Below are positions 1 to 6,550 of a stretch of 8,863 bases of DNA, in pieces (within the stretch, counting starts at the first letter, position 1; each line of letters opens with the position of its first letter). Origin of the DNA: Micrococcaceae bacterium UBA3381 (GTDB taxonomy: Bacteria > Actinomycetota > Actinomycetes > Actinomycetales > Micrococcaceae); NCBI GenBank assembly GCA_002358975.1, contig DEPX01000213.1, positions 7,024 through 15,886 on the forward strand, in the 5' to 3' direction. Made by a program: the position numbers and the translations under genes. The notes below the pieces were generated by a model. The model searched no databases. It had not been told where the DNA came from and was given only the letters and a program-made list of their open reading frames with translations.

Positions 1-32
1 GTGTCCAAGACAATCGGCATTGTCTTGGACAC
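1..32 (-). terminator. Perfect 14-bp hairpin downstream of allE
   Basis: GTGTCCAAGACAAT (1-14) and ATTGTCTTGGACAC (19-32) are perfect reverse complements around a 4-nt CGGC loop. The hairpin starts about 30 nt beyond the allE stop codon, where a transcription terminator for the left operon is expected. The T-run that should follow on the minus strand would lie before position 1 and cannot be seen, so the call rests on position and stem strength. It could instead be a two-way terminator or a palindromic repeat element. Confidence 0.55.
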
Positions 33-62
33 ACCCTGTAGATAGCTATGTATAACTTGGTG

Positions 63-881
63 TTACAGCGTGATCTGTCGATTCACATCTTTGTAGAGCA
101 GATACCTGAAGTTCGATGGACCACCGGCATAGCACGCTTGAGGGCAGAAAGCCCGAAGGGAGAAATAATCTCCGGCTTCTACTTCTACCCAATCGGCGTT
201 CAACCGGTAGACAGCTTTACCTTCCAGCACATATATGCCGTGCTCCATCACATGCGTTTCAGCAAAAGGAATGACGGCGCCAGGCTCGAAAGTAACCACA
301 TTGACGTGCATATCGTAAGCGAGATCGCTGGGATCCAAGAGCCGAGTAGTTCGCCAGGCGTTATTTGTACCTGGCATCGGCGCCGGTTCGATATCCTGCT
401 CTTGGCCAAACTGTGGCGTTGGCGTGTGCCCCTCTAACGGTTCGTAGCGCTTACGTATCCAGTGGAACCGTGCCGGAGCATCCCCGGTGGCTCGGAGCTG
501 CCATGAGACCCCGGCAGGCAAGAAAGCAAAGCCACCCTCAGTGAGATGTTGAGTCTGTCCATCCAGTTGAATCGATACAGACCCCTCCAGAACAAACACG
601 AAGCCCTCAACTTCTGCCTGCGGCTCCGGATGGGTGGAACCGCCGCCCGGGGATACCTCCAGAATGAGCTGGGCAAAGGTTGTAGCACCGCCCGCCACCG
701 GCCGGTTCAAAATCCAGGCCCGGGTCTGCTCCCATTCGGGCAAAACCGAGGTGACAATATCGCGAAGTACCCCCTTGGGGATAACCGTATATGCCTCGGT
801 GACTACCGCCCGGTCGGTAAGGAGCTGTGTTTGTGGCGGATGGCCACCATGCGGAGCATAGTATTGCGGGGTTGAAGTCAT
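63..881 (-). CDS. allE: (S)-ureidoglycine aminohydrolase (bicupin)
   Basis: Converts (S)-ureidoglycine, the product of allantoate amidohydrolase, to (S)-ureidoglycolate plus ammonia, using Mn2+ in the cytosol. The 272-residue protein has two cupin halves: an N-terminal one at about 65-145 and a catalytic C-terminal one at about 190-262. In the second half the family's metal ligands are visible as E208, H210 and H214 (ETH...EHG), plus Q248 in CPQACYAGG. The ending YLLYKDVNR is typical of the UGHY/YlbA family, and the length matches E. coli AllE (about 261). The ATG at 881 has an AAGGAG at 888-893, 6 nt upstream. It is the last gene of the left operon, 25 nt after the DUF6986 gene. Its presence implies the ammonia-releasing allantoate amidohydrolase route rather than allantoicase. 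Identity is strong. The upstream allantoinase and allantoate amidohydrolase must be encoded elsewhere. Confidence 0.95.
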   Translation of the reverse strand: MTSTPQYYAPHGGHPPQTQLLTDRAVVTEAYTVIPKGVLRDIVTSVLPEWEQTRAWILNRPVAGGATTFAQLILEVSPGGGSTHPEPQAEVEGFVFVLEGSVSIQLDGQTQHLTEGGFAFLPAGVSWQLRATGDAPARFHWIRKRYEPLEGHTPTPQFGQEQDIEPAPMPGTNNAWRTTRLLDPSDLAYDMHVNVVTFEPGAVIPFAETHVMEHGIYVLEGKAVYRLNADWVEVEAGDYFSLRAFCPQACYAGGPSNFRYLLYKDVNRQITL

Positions 882-906
882 GGAAGTCTCCTTGCGTACT
901 GTCGAA

Positions 907-2187
907 TCATGGTGCCGCCGATTCTGGCACTAGCCCAGTAGATGCTAGCTGTTCTAAGACTGGCTGGCCCACCCCAAGCCGTGCTTGGATATCGGTGGCG
1001 TCTGCTGCCCCACAGGCGGTGCTACGCAGAATATAGCGCGCCAGTGCTTTAGCGGTGGCAGGCTCATCCATGACGGCCCCTGTTTCCGCACGAACATAGC
1101 TTCCCAAACGCTGTATTGCAGAATCCAACGACCGATTAAAGAAATCAAAAGTCGCAAGAAATCGTGTCGGAAGCTGAGCAGCATGCAAGTCCCAGCCCTG
1201 ATAGATGCCACGACGAAGATGACGTCCTACCAAACCGGCATGGAGTTGCCAGGCGGCCTTAACATCCTCGGCGGGGCCCAGGGGCAGGATATTGGTCGAA
1301 CCATCTGAGAAATGGACTCCGGTGCCTGCCACCGCCGTCAAAATCACGTTCTTTGCAAAGTCCGCAGCTGGATGGTCCATAGACTGGTATGCCGCCGCAA
1401 TGCCAAGCGATGCAGAGTAGTCATAGGTGCCGTAATGCAACGAGGTAATACGGCCCTGGCCGGCATGCACCACCCGAGCGATGTCGGCAGTTCCGTTGGG
1501 ACCCACGATGAGCTGTGGGGTTTCGACCTGTACTTCATAACGCACCGTACCAGGCGGTAGGTTCAACCCGGCTTCCAGCGTGTCTGCCACATCGTTCATT
1601 GCTTTGATCTGATCAACGGTAGTGACCTTGGGTAGCGTCAAAACGGTGGAATCCGGTAAAGTGCCGGTCTTTTCCAATAGAGTGCTCAAGTACATCTCTA
1701 GGGTGCGCAACCCACGAGCTCGAACATCTGCTTCCAAACATTTGAACCGAATGCCAACAAAAGGCGGAGCTGTGCCAGCATCAATGCTTTGAGCAACGTA
1801 TTGGGCCGCCTGGATTGCGTGTTGGTCTTCTTCGGCGTCGGAGCGTCGACCGTAGCCATCTTCGAAGTCTATTCGTAGATCTTCGATGGGCTCCTCAGTT
1901 AGCTTGCGCTCGACCAGTTGGGCCAAATGCTGTCTATACTCGGCGCTCTGGGCGTCGTCCACAACGAGTTCAGCTAAGTCAGTCAGTGAACCTTGCTGAC
2001 GAACCGCGTCTAAGGCCTGTTGACCCCATTGCTGGGGTGTGTCCGAGCTATAGCGATCGGCTGGAATATAGACAGTATGAACAGCTTGTCGTCTGCCGTC
2101 GTCACCGGGATAGGCTTGTTCGAGCAGCGCATCGGTGCTGGCCAACTTCTGATCAATGTGTTCCAGTATGTCTTGGTTGATAAGCAT
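907..2187 (-). CDS. DUF6986 family, HpcH/HpaI-like aldolase
   Basis: A 426-residue protein of the DUF6986 group, related to the HpcH/HpaI aldolase and citrate lyase beta TIM-barrel superfamily. Barrel motifs appear in order: RIDFEDGYG (105-113), FVGIRFK (143-149), LTLPKV (183-188), VQVETPQL (219-226) and LHYGTYDYSASLG (250-262). By analogy with the superfamily, E222 and D256 are likely Mg2+ ligands, with R147 near the substrate carboxylate (inferred). No reaction is established that I know of. The family usually acts on glyoxylate, pyruvate or acyl-CoA thioesters by reversible C-C cleavage. The ATG at 2187 overlaps the aceB TGA by one base (TGATG), so the two are probably translationally coupled. 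A TTG at 2190 is an alternative start. GAGGTGA inside the aceB end serves as ribosome binding site. Context points to glyoxylate metabolism. Confidence 0.85.
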   Translation of the reverse strand: MLINQDILEHIDQKLASTDALLEQAYPGDDGRRQAVHTVYIPADRYSSDTPQQWGQQALDAVRQQGSLTDLAELVVDDAQSAEYRQHLAQLVERKLTEEPIEDLRIDFEDGYGRRSDAEEDQHAIQAAQYVAQSIDAGTAPPFVGIRFKCLEADVRARGLRTLEMYLSTLLEKTGTLPDSTVLTLPKVTTVDQIKAMNDVADTLEAGLNLPPGTVRYEVQVETPQLIVGPNGTADIARVVHAGQGRITSLHYGTYDYSASLGIAAAYQSMDHPAADFAKNVILTAVAGTGVHFSDGSTNILPLGPAEDVKAAWQLHAGLVGRHLRRGIYQGWDLHAAQLPTRFLATFDFFNRSLDSAIQRLGSYVRAETGAVMDEPATAKALARYILRSTACGAADATDIQARLGVGQPVLEQLASTGLVPESAAP

Positions 2188-3794
2188 CAATCAATCACCT
2201 CGTAGGCTGGCAGGGTAAGGAAGTCCACGAAGTCGTCTTCACGGCCGGTGGTGATGCGTGCAATGATTTCAGCGGCTGGCTCGTAGTATCGCTGGAAGCG
2301 CTCATCATCTTGGAGCTCATCGCGTAGCCGTGCCACCTCTTCGTCTAGGATAGTTGCTACTCGTTCAGCGGTAATAGTCTTGCCGGTATCGACGGCGGTT
2401 ACTTGGTTGGCGATTTGTTGCCAGACCTGTGAACGCGAGATTTCAGCGGTTGCTGCATCTTCCATCAGACTGTGGATGGCGACGGCGCCGTTTCCGGAAA
2501 GCCAAACAGCAGTGTAGGCAACAGCAACATAGAGGTTAGCGCGCACACCTGCTTCAGTAACCTGACCTGGAGCCGAAGAAATATCAAGCAGATCTTCAGC
2601 GGTGATATTTACGTCATCGCGCTGCCGGTCGACTTGATTTGGTCGCTGACCCAGCACTGCAGTGAATTCTTCAGCGCAGATATCAACTAGGCCCGGATGC
2701 GCGACCCAGGAACCATCGAAACCGTCTCCAGCTTCACGCTGCTTATCTGCTTTAACTTTTTCTATGGCGTTCTTGGTGGTTTCTGGTTCATTCCGGTTGG
2801 GAATGAACGCCGCCATACCTCCGACGGCGAATGCGCCACGTTTATGGCACGTCTGGACTAACAGGTCGGTATAGGCGCGCATCATCGGTGCCGTCATCGA
2901 TACATCGGCGCGGTCCGGCAGAATGAATTTTTCGCCAGCTTCCCGGAAAGTTTTGATAATTGAGAACAGGTAATCCCAGCGCCCAGCGTTCAGACCTGAG
3001 GCATGATCCCGCAGTTCGTATAGGATCTCATCCATTTGGAAGGCTGCTGGGATGGTTTCAATCAGGACGGTGGCGCGCACGATGCCGTGTTCCAGTCCGA
3101 GCTCTGATTCAGCGAAGGTGAAGACATCGTTCCATAGGCGTGCTTCAAGGTAGGATTCCATTTTTGGCAAGTAGTAGAACGGGCCTTCGCCGCGTTCGTG
3201 TAGTGCTGCTGCATTATGGAAAAAATGTAGACCGAAGTCCACCAGAGCACCGATAGCGCGTTGGCCATCAATCTCGATATTTTTCTCTGGAAGGTGCCAG
3301 CCGCGGGGACGCATCACGACAACGGCTACTTCGCCGTCTTCCCGCAAGGTATAGGACTTGCCTTCCGGAGAGGTGAAGGACAAGTCCCCACGGGCGGCAT
3401 CGCTCAAATTCAGTTGTGATTCAATCACGTTGTGCCAGAACGGTGCAGCGGCGTCTTCTAGGTCAGCTAACCACACTTTGGCACCGGAGTTTAGGGCATT
3501 GATTGCCATTTTTGCCGGAGCGGCCGGACCGGTGATTTCCACACGGCGGTCACGCAATTTTTCCGGGGCAGGGGCAACCTGCCAGTCGGATTCGCGGATC
3601 TCACGGGTTTCGGGTAGAAAATCCAACCAGCCCGTCTCTGCCGCGGTACGACGTGCAGAGACTCGGGCGTCCATAAGATCATTGCGTGTTGCTGCAAAAC
3701 GCTGGTGGAGTTTTTCAATAAATGCCAGAGCCTCAGGGGTAAGAATCTCGTCGATTCTTGGTAGGTCTTGGCGTCCGGTCACAGTGATAGTCAT
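2187..3794 (-). CDS. aceB: Malate synthase A
   Basis: Condenses glyoxylate with acetyl-CoA and hydrolyses the thioester to give malate. The 535-residue length fits the short A isoform (about 530) rather than the 720-residue G isoform. Visible landmarks are RPRGWHLPEKN (162-172, catalytic Arg about 162), IETIPAAF (245-252), the family signature RDHASGLNAGRWDYLF (262-277), and MEDAATAEISR (444-454) with the catalytic base D446. These residues are all present, so the enzyme should be active. The start is ATG at 3794 with AAGGAG about 10 nt upstream. It lies 50 nt after the malic enzyme stop and is joined to the DUF6986 gene by TGATG. No isocitrate lyase is nearby. Beside allE and an IclR regulator it is best read as the isozyme that consumes ureide-derived glyoxylate, although acetate growth cannot be excluded. 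Confidence 0.96.
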   Translation of the reverse strand: MTITVTGRQDLPRIDEILTPEALAFIEKLHQRFAATRNDLMDARVSARRTAAETGWLDFLPETREIRESDWQVAPAPEKLRDRRVEITGPAAPAKMAINALNSGAKVWLADLEDAAAPFWHNVIESQLNLSDAARGDLSFTSPEGKSYTLREDGEVAVVVMRPRGWHLPEKNIEIDGQRAIGALVDFGLHFFHNAAALHERGEGPFYYLPKMESYLEARLWNDVFTFAESELGLEHGIVRATVLIETIPAAFQMDEILYELRDHASGLNAGRWDYLFSIIKTFREAGEKFILPDRADVSMTAPMMRAYTDLLVQTCHKRGAFAVGGMAAFIPNRNEPETTKNAIEKVKADKQREAGDGFDGSWVAHPGLVDICAEEFTAVLGQRPNQVDRQRDDVNITAEDLLDISSAPGQVTEAGVRANLYVAVAYTAVWLSGNGAVAIHSLMEDAATAEISRSQVWQQIANQVTAVDTGKTITAERVATILDEEVARLRDELQDDERFQRYYEPAAEIIARITTGREDDFVDFLTLPAYEVID

Positions 3795-3844
3795 GAGTGC
3801 TTGGCTCCTTTTCTAGTTTTCTGAACTATCTGCATCGAGTTGTA

Positions 3845-5233
3845 TTAGGCGTCTTGCTGCGCAGTTTCGATAATGGCGTCGGCCACCCGTGTGGAGACTT
3901 CAGCGTCAAAGACAGAAGGGATGATGTAGCTGGGGTTGAGTTCATCGGCAGAGACACAAGAGGCAATGGCTTCTGCAGCAGCTACCAGCATTTGATCGGA
4001 AATATCGTGCGAGTGGGCGTCCAGTAATCCGCGGAAAAAGCCGGGGAAGGCAAGCACATTGTTGATTTGATTGGGGTAATCAGAGCGACCTGTTGCCACG
4101 ACGGCCGCGTTTCGTGCCGCTACCTCGGGATTAACTTCTGGGTCCGGGTTCGACATCGCAAAGACGATCGCCTCTGAGTTCATATTTTTCATATCGTCTT
4201 CATCGAGCAGATTTGGCGCTGAAACGCCAATAAATACGTCAGCACCGGCAACGGCCTCTTTGAGGCTTCCCTTGAAGTTTTCGTGGTTGGTGTTGGCTGC
4301 TAACCAACTACGGTGGTCATCGTCGTGGTTTGAACCGTGTTCAATGACTCCATTGCGGCCCGCAGCCAAGATATTGGTTGCCCCGGAGGCAATTAGAAGT
4401 TTGATAATGGCGGTCCCCGCTGCACCGACACCAGAGACTACGATGCGCACATCAGCGATGTTTTTGTTGACCACTTTCAAGGCGTTGATCAGCGCAGCCT
4501 GGGTGACAATTGCAGTGCCGTGTTGATCATCGTGAAACACTGGGATATCGAGTTCCTCGCGTAGCCGCTCTTCGATCTCGAAACAGCGCGGGGCAGAAAT
4601 ATCCTCGAGGTTAATACCGCCATAGGCCGGAGCGATTGCCTTACAGATGGCGATGATTTGTTCAGTGTCGTTGGTATCCAAGGCAACTGGCCAAGCATCC
4701 ACGCCGGCAAACTGTTTAAATAGGACGGCTTTGCCCTCCATGACGGGCATTGCGGCCTCCGGGCCGATATCACCTAAGCCCAGTACCGCGCTGCCATCCG
4801 TTACTACGGCTACGGTATTGCGCTTGATAGTGAGGTTTCGAGCATCTGCTTTATTTTTGGCAATGGCCTGACAAACCCTGGCGACCCCTGGCGTATAGGC
4901 GCGGGAGAGGTCATCGCGGTTGCGCAAGGGAACTTTGGGTTTCGACTCGAGTTTGCCGCCCAAGTGCATAAGAAAGGTGCGATCGGAAATATTTCCAACG
5001 GTGGCGCCTTCCAAAGCGTCTACGGTTGCGCGAATTTCATCGCCGTGTGCTCGGTCGCGAATATTGCACGACACATCGACGGTCATTCCTGCATGTGATG
5101 ACTCGACAACGTCCACCGCGGTGATCTGGGCGCCGGTGCTGGCGACCGCATTCGTTACATCTGAGGTCGCGGTGAACGTGGCAGGAGTTGAGACCCGCAC
5201 TGTAATCGAATAGCCGGGGCTGGGTGCTGTCAT
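3845..5233 (-). CDS. NAD(P)-dependent malic enzyme with N-terminal ACT domain
   Basis: Oxidatively decarboxylates malate to pyruvate and CO2 with reduction of NAD(P)+. The 462-residue chain begins with an ACT-like regulatory domain (about 8-90), then the malic N-terminal domain. There SRAYTPGVARV carries the catalytic Tyr (Y113) and MEGKAVLFK the catalytic Lys (K168). Metal ligands are expected in NLEDIS (E210, D211) and FHDDQHGT (D235). The dinucleotide fold follows, with GVGAAG at 268-273 and SNPDPE at 361-366. Cofactor preference cannot be read with certainty. ATG 5233 is preferred to TTG 5236 because AAGGAG (5241-5246) lies 7 nt upstream. It is first in the left operon, and pairing with malate synthase gives a glyoxylate-to-pyruvate route. 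The ACT domain suggests allosteric control by a small ligand, often an amino acid in other proteins. Confidence 0.94.
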   Translation of the reverse strand: MTAPSPGYSITVRVSTPATFTATSDVTNAVASTGAQITAVDVVESSHAGMTVDVSCNIRDRAHGDEIRATVDALEGATVGNISDRTFLMHLGGKLESKPKVPLRNRDDLSRAYTPGVARVCQAIAKNKADARNLTIKRNTVAVVTDGSAVLGLGDIGPEAAMPVMEGKAVLFKQFAGVDAWPVALDTNDTEQIIAICKAIAPAYGGINLEDISAPRCFEIEERLREELDIPVFHDDQHGTAIVTQAALINALKVVNKNIADVRIVVSGVGAAGTAIIKLLIASGATNILAAGRNGVIEHGSNHDDDHRSWLAANTNHENFKGSLKEAVAGADVFIGVSAPNLLDEDDMKNMNSEAIVFAMSNPDPEVNPEVAARNAAVVATGRSDYPNQINNVLAFPGFFRGLLDAHSHDISDQMLVAAAEAIASCVSADELNPSYIIPSVFDAEVSTRVADAIIETAQQDA

Positions 5234-5291
5234 CAAGGGACTCCTTCAAAAGATTCTTATCATTTCGTATGGTGAAAATGTACATTTACGA

Positions 5292-5311
5292 CGTGGAAAC
5301 CAGTATCGCTT
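5292..5311 (-). promoter_or_regulatory. Secondary IclR-like operator over the -10 and start of the malic enzyme promoter
   Basis: The minus strand reads AAGCGATACTGGTTTCCACG. It carries a clear TTTCCAC half-site, while the opposite half is degenerate. The 14-mer ATACTGGTTTCCAC inside it differs at one base from ATACTGATTTCCAC at 6357-6370 on the plus strand, downstream of the other promoter in this locus. Its centre is 38 bp from the palindrome at 5329-5350. I infer binding by the adjacent IclR-family regulator. Confidence 0.4.
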
Positions 5312-5330
5312 ATAGAGCTAATTTCGGCAA
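5302..5330 (-). promoter_or_regulatory. Putative promoter of the malic enzyme-aceB-DUF6986-allE operon
   Basis: On the minus strand, TTGCCG (5330-5325) and GATACT (5307-5302) are separated by exactly 17 nt, a good match to a housekeeping sigma promoter. A start near 5295 would give a leader of about 60 nt. The -35 overlaps the left arm of the IclR-type palindrome at 5329-5350, and a related site (5292-5311) covers the -10 and start point, so repression by occlusion is plausible. Confidence 0.6.
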
Positions 5331-5350
5331 GTGGAACTTAAATTCCACTT
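5329..5350. promoter_or_regulatory. IclR/AllR-type operator palindrome
   Basis: Arms AAGTGGAA (5329-5336) and TTCCACTT (5343-5350) are perfect reverse complements around CTTAAA, so 10 of 11 base pairs are symmetric. The TGGAA-N6-TTCCA form resembles operators known for IclR and AllR of enterobacteria. It sits between the divergent regulator and malic enzyme genes, overlaps the -35 of the latter, and lies 44 bp before the regulator start codon. That position is suited to autoregulation plus control of the left operon. Confidence 0.7.
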
Positions 5351-5380
5351 TCGATGTAGGATGGTCGTAATTGCCGACCC

Positions 5381-5387
5381 AAAGGAG
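5381..5387 (+). promoter_or_regulatory. Ribosome binding site that sets the regulator start
   Basis: AAAGGAG lies 6 nt before GTG 5394. The frame is open upstream to a GTG at 5331, which lies inside the operator palindrome, and to an ATG at 5361, which has no well-spaced ribosome binding site. The GTG at 5394 is therefore the favoured start. Confidence 0.75.
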
Positions 5388-5393
5388 TGCAGT

Positions 5394-6212
5394 GTGGAAC
5401 AGCCGAGCGTAAAACCACCGACCGATACTACTAATCCGGCAAATGGTGCTGCTCCAGTCAAGGAACCTAAGCCAGGAGTCCAGTCTGTTGAGCGAGCCTT
5501 TGTTTTACTAGGGCTGATTGCCGATGCAGGTGGTCGGGCGACGTTAAGTGAATTGGCGGAGCGCGCTGATTTGCCCATGCCAACCATTCATCGCTTGCTT
5601 CGTACCCTAGTGAATTTGGGGTGCGCTAGACAATTGCAGGATCGCGGCTATGCCCTAGGACCGACCTTGATGCGGCTTGGTGACCTTGCTGGCCGTCAAT
5701 TGGGTGACATTGTGCGCCCGCATCTCCGTTCGCTTGTGTCGGCACTCGGGGAAAGTGCAAACGTTGCCGCGCTTGACGGTGACATGATGGTCTATGTCGC
5801 ACAAGTGCCTTCAAAGCACTCAATGCGGATGTTTACTGAGGTGGGCCGTCGCGTGCACCCTTCGGCAACCGGTGTCGGCAAAGCGGTTTTACCAGCGCTT
5901 GATGACGAGCGTATCGCTCAGATTGTGCATTCTTCGGGCATGCCGGAGCTGACCTCAAATTCTCTGACCGATTTCGCCGACTTAGAGGCGGAGTTAAAAC
6001 GTGTGCGGCAGCGGGGCTATGCCATTGATGAGCAAGAGCAAGAACTAGGTGTGCGATGCTTCGCCGTTGATATTGTGGGCGCTCCGACTCCAATGGCGGT
6101 ATCAGTGTCTGGGCCGACGAGCCGGTTGGATGACGACTTCGCTGGCCGTGCGGTGCCACTGCTGCAGGAAGCTGCACGCCAAATAAGCGCAGACCTCAAT
6201 CGCGTTGAGTAG
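5394..6212 (+). CDS. IclR-family transcriptional regulator (AllR-like)
   Basis: A 272-residue DNA-binding regulator. A flexible Pro-rich N-terminus (1-28) precedes a winged helix-turn-helix (about 29-92), whose recognition region is LSELAERADLPMPTIHRLLR (51-70). The IclR effector domain (about 100-270) shows HPSATGVGKAVL (155-166) and LGVRCFAVDIVG (218-229). D212, C222, S237 and S239 are spaced much like the residues I recall lining the glyoxylate pocket of E. coli AllR and IclR; that alignment is from memory. It is divergent from the malic enzyme operon with a palindromic operator between. In E. coli and Streptomyces, AllR homologues repress allantoin genes and are relieved by allantoin or glyoxylate. 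A similar role here is inferred from context; the effector is unproven. Confidence 0.9.
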   Translation: MEQPSVKPPTDTTNPANGAAPVKEPKPGVQSVERAFVLLGLIADAGGRATLSELAERADLPMPTIHRLLRTLVNLGCARQLQDRGYALGPTLMRLGDLAGRQLGDIVRPHLRSLVSALGESANVAALDGDMMVYVAQVPSKHSMRMFTEVGRRVHPSATGVGKAVLPALDDERIAQIVHSSGMPELTSNSLTDFADLEAELKRVRQRGYAIDEQEQELGVRCFAVDIVGAPTPMAVSVSGPTSRLDDDFAGRAVPLLQEAARQISADLNRVE

Positions 6213-6262
6213 TTGTGCGGTATTGCATGCAATAGCTTGACCCAGATGATGTCAAAGTCGCG

Positions 6263-6283
6263 CCCCGGTCCTATCGGCCGGGG
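6263..6283 (+). terminator. Hairpin terminator behind the IclR-family gene
   Basis: CCCCGG (6263-6268) pairs with CCGGGG (6278-6283). A T-G wobble and a C-G pair extend the stem to 8 bp around a 5-nt CTATC loop. It lies 50 nt after the regulator stop. The following TCGTTGCGTTTGG is only modestly T-rich, so it may be a weak or factor-aided terminator. Confidence 0.55.
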
Positions 6284-6312
6284 TCGTTGCGTTTGGAATT
6301 GGCATTAACCCC

Positions 6313-6341
6313 TTGACGAGCCCAGTCTCATGGGTCATACT
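6313..6341 (+). promoter_or_regulatory. Strong housekeeping-type promoter of the orphan sORF unit
   Basis: TTGACG (6313-6318) and CATACT (6336-6341) are separated by exactly 17 nt, close to the sigma70/SigA consensus. Transcription would start near 6348, just before the IclR-like site at 6352-6371. It stands 30 bp after the regulator's hairpin terminator, so it serves a separate transcript running right into 6389-6550 and the terminator at 6832-6884. Confidence 0.65.
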
Positions 6342-6382
6342 ACTTTCATGCAGTGAATACTGATTTCCACTATATGAAAGTA
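6341..6382 (+). repeat. Inverted repeat around the sORF leader
   Basis: TACTTTCAT (6341-6349) and ATGAAAGTA (6374-6382) are perfect 9-bp reverse complements. Inside them AGTG (6352-6355) and CACT (6368-6371) form a further 4-bp pair after a 2x2 mismatch. As DNA this is a nested operator region. As RNA it would form a leader hairpin ending next to the AGGA of the sORF ribosome binding site, although transcription starting near 6348 would lose most of the outer left arm. Confidence 0.5.
6352..6371 (+). promoter_or_regulatory. IclR-like operator downstream of the orphan promoter
   Basis: AGTGAATACTGATTTCCACT matches the central 20 bases of the palindrome at 5329-5350 at 14 positions, including the AGTG and TTCCACT ends. 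It also shares ATACTG(A/G)TTTCCAC with the site at the malic enzyme start point. It begins about 4 bp after the predicted transcription start, a typical roadblock position for a repressor. The regulator is inferred to be the adjacent IclR-family protein. Confidence 0.45.
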
Positions 6383-6388
6383 GGAAAA

Positions 6389-6550
6389 ATGACTGCTCAT
6401 TATGAAGAAAAGAAATCGCCATCGTCGACAGACCAGGACTACTCGCACCCTGTCGGGGGAGACGACCCAGACTTTGGGCCAATGACAGAGTCCACCCCGG
6501 TACTATGCAAGGTGCCAGGTCTAAAATCTGTCCTGCCGCAGTGCCGCTGA
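6389..6550 (+). CDS. Small 53-residue ORF of unknown function
   Basis: The ATG at 6389 follows AGTAGGA closely, and the frame runs 53 codons to TGA. The peptide is hydrophilic and acidic in the middle (SSTDQDYSH, GGDDPDFGP), has two Cys near the end (C40, C52), and shows no membrane segment, signal peptide or domain that I recognise. In-frame ATG 6374 and GTG 6353 are possible earlier starts with poorer ribosome binding sites. It is the first frame behind a strong promoter and an IclR-like operator. It could be a genuine small protein, or the N-terminal leader of a lost gene: many transporters begin with a hydrophilic tail of this kind, and a purine or allantoin permease is otherwise missing here. 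That second idea is speculation. Confidence 0.35.
   Translation: MTAHYEEKKSPSSTDQDYSHPVGGDDPDFGPMTESTPVLCKVPGLKSVLPQCR

Noticed and set aside
1..32. The perfect 14-bp inverted repeat as the end of an insertion sequence.
   Set aside because: The arms face each other across 4 nt with no transposase and no target duplication visible, and the position just past the allE stop fits a terminator better.
3358..3816. A 152-codon plus-strand frame opposite aceB.
   Set aside because: It lies wholly antisense to the N-terminal part of malate synthase, whose motifs are intact, and has no recognisable domain. It is a shadow of the real gene. The same holds for the long antisense frames over allE, the DUF6986 gene, uricase and uraH/uraD.
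5331..5393. An N-terminal extension of the IclR-family regulator starting at GTG 5331 or ATG 5361.
   Set aside because: The first start lies inside the operator palindrome and the second has no properly spaced ribosome binding site, whereas GTG 5394 has AAAGGAG at 6 nt.
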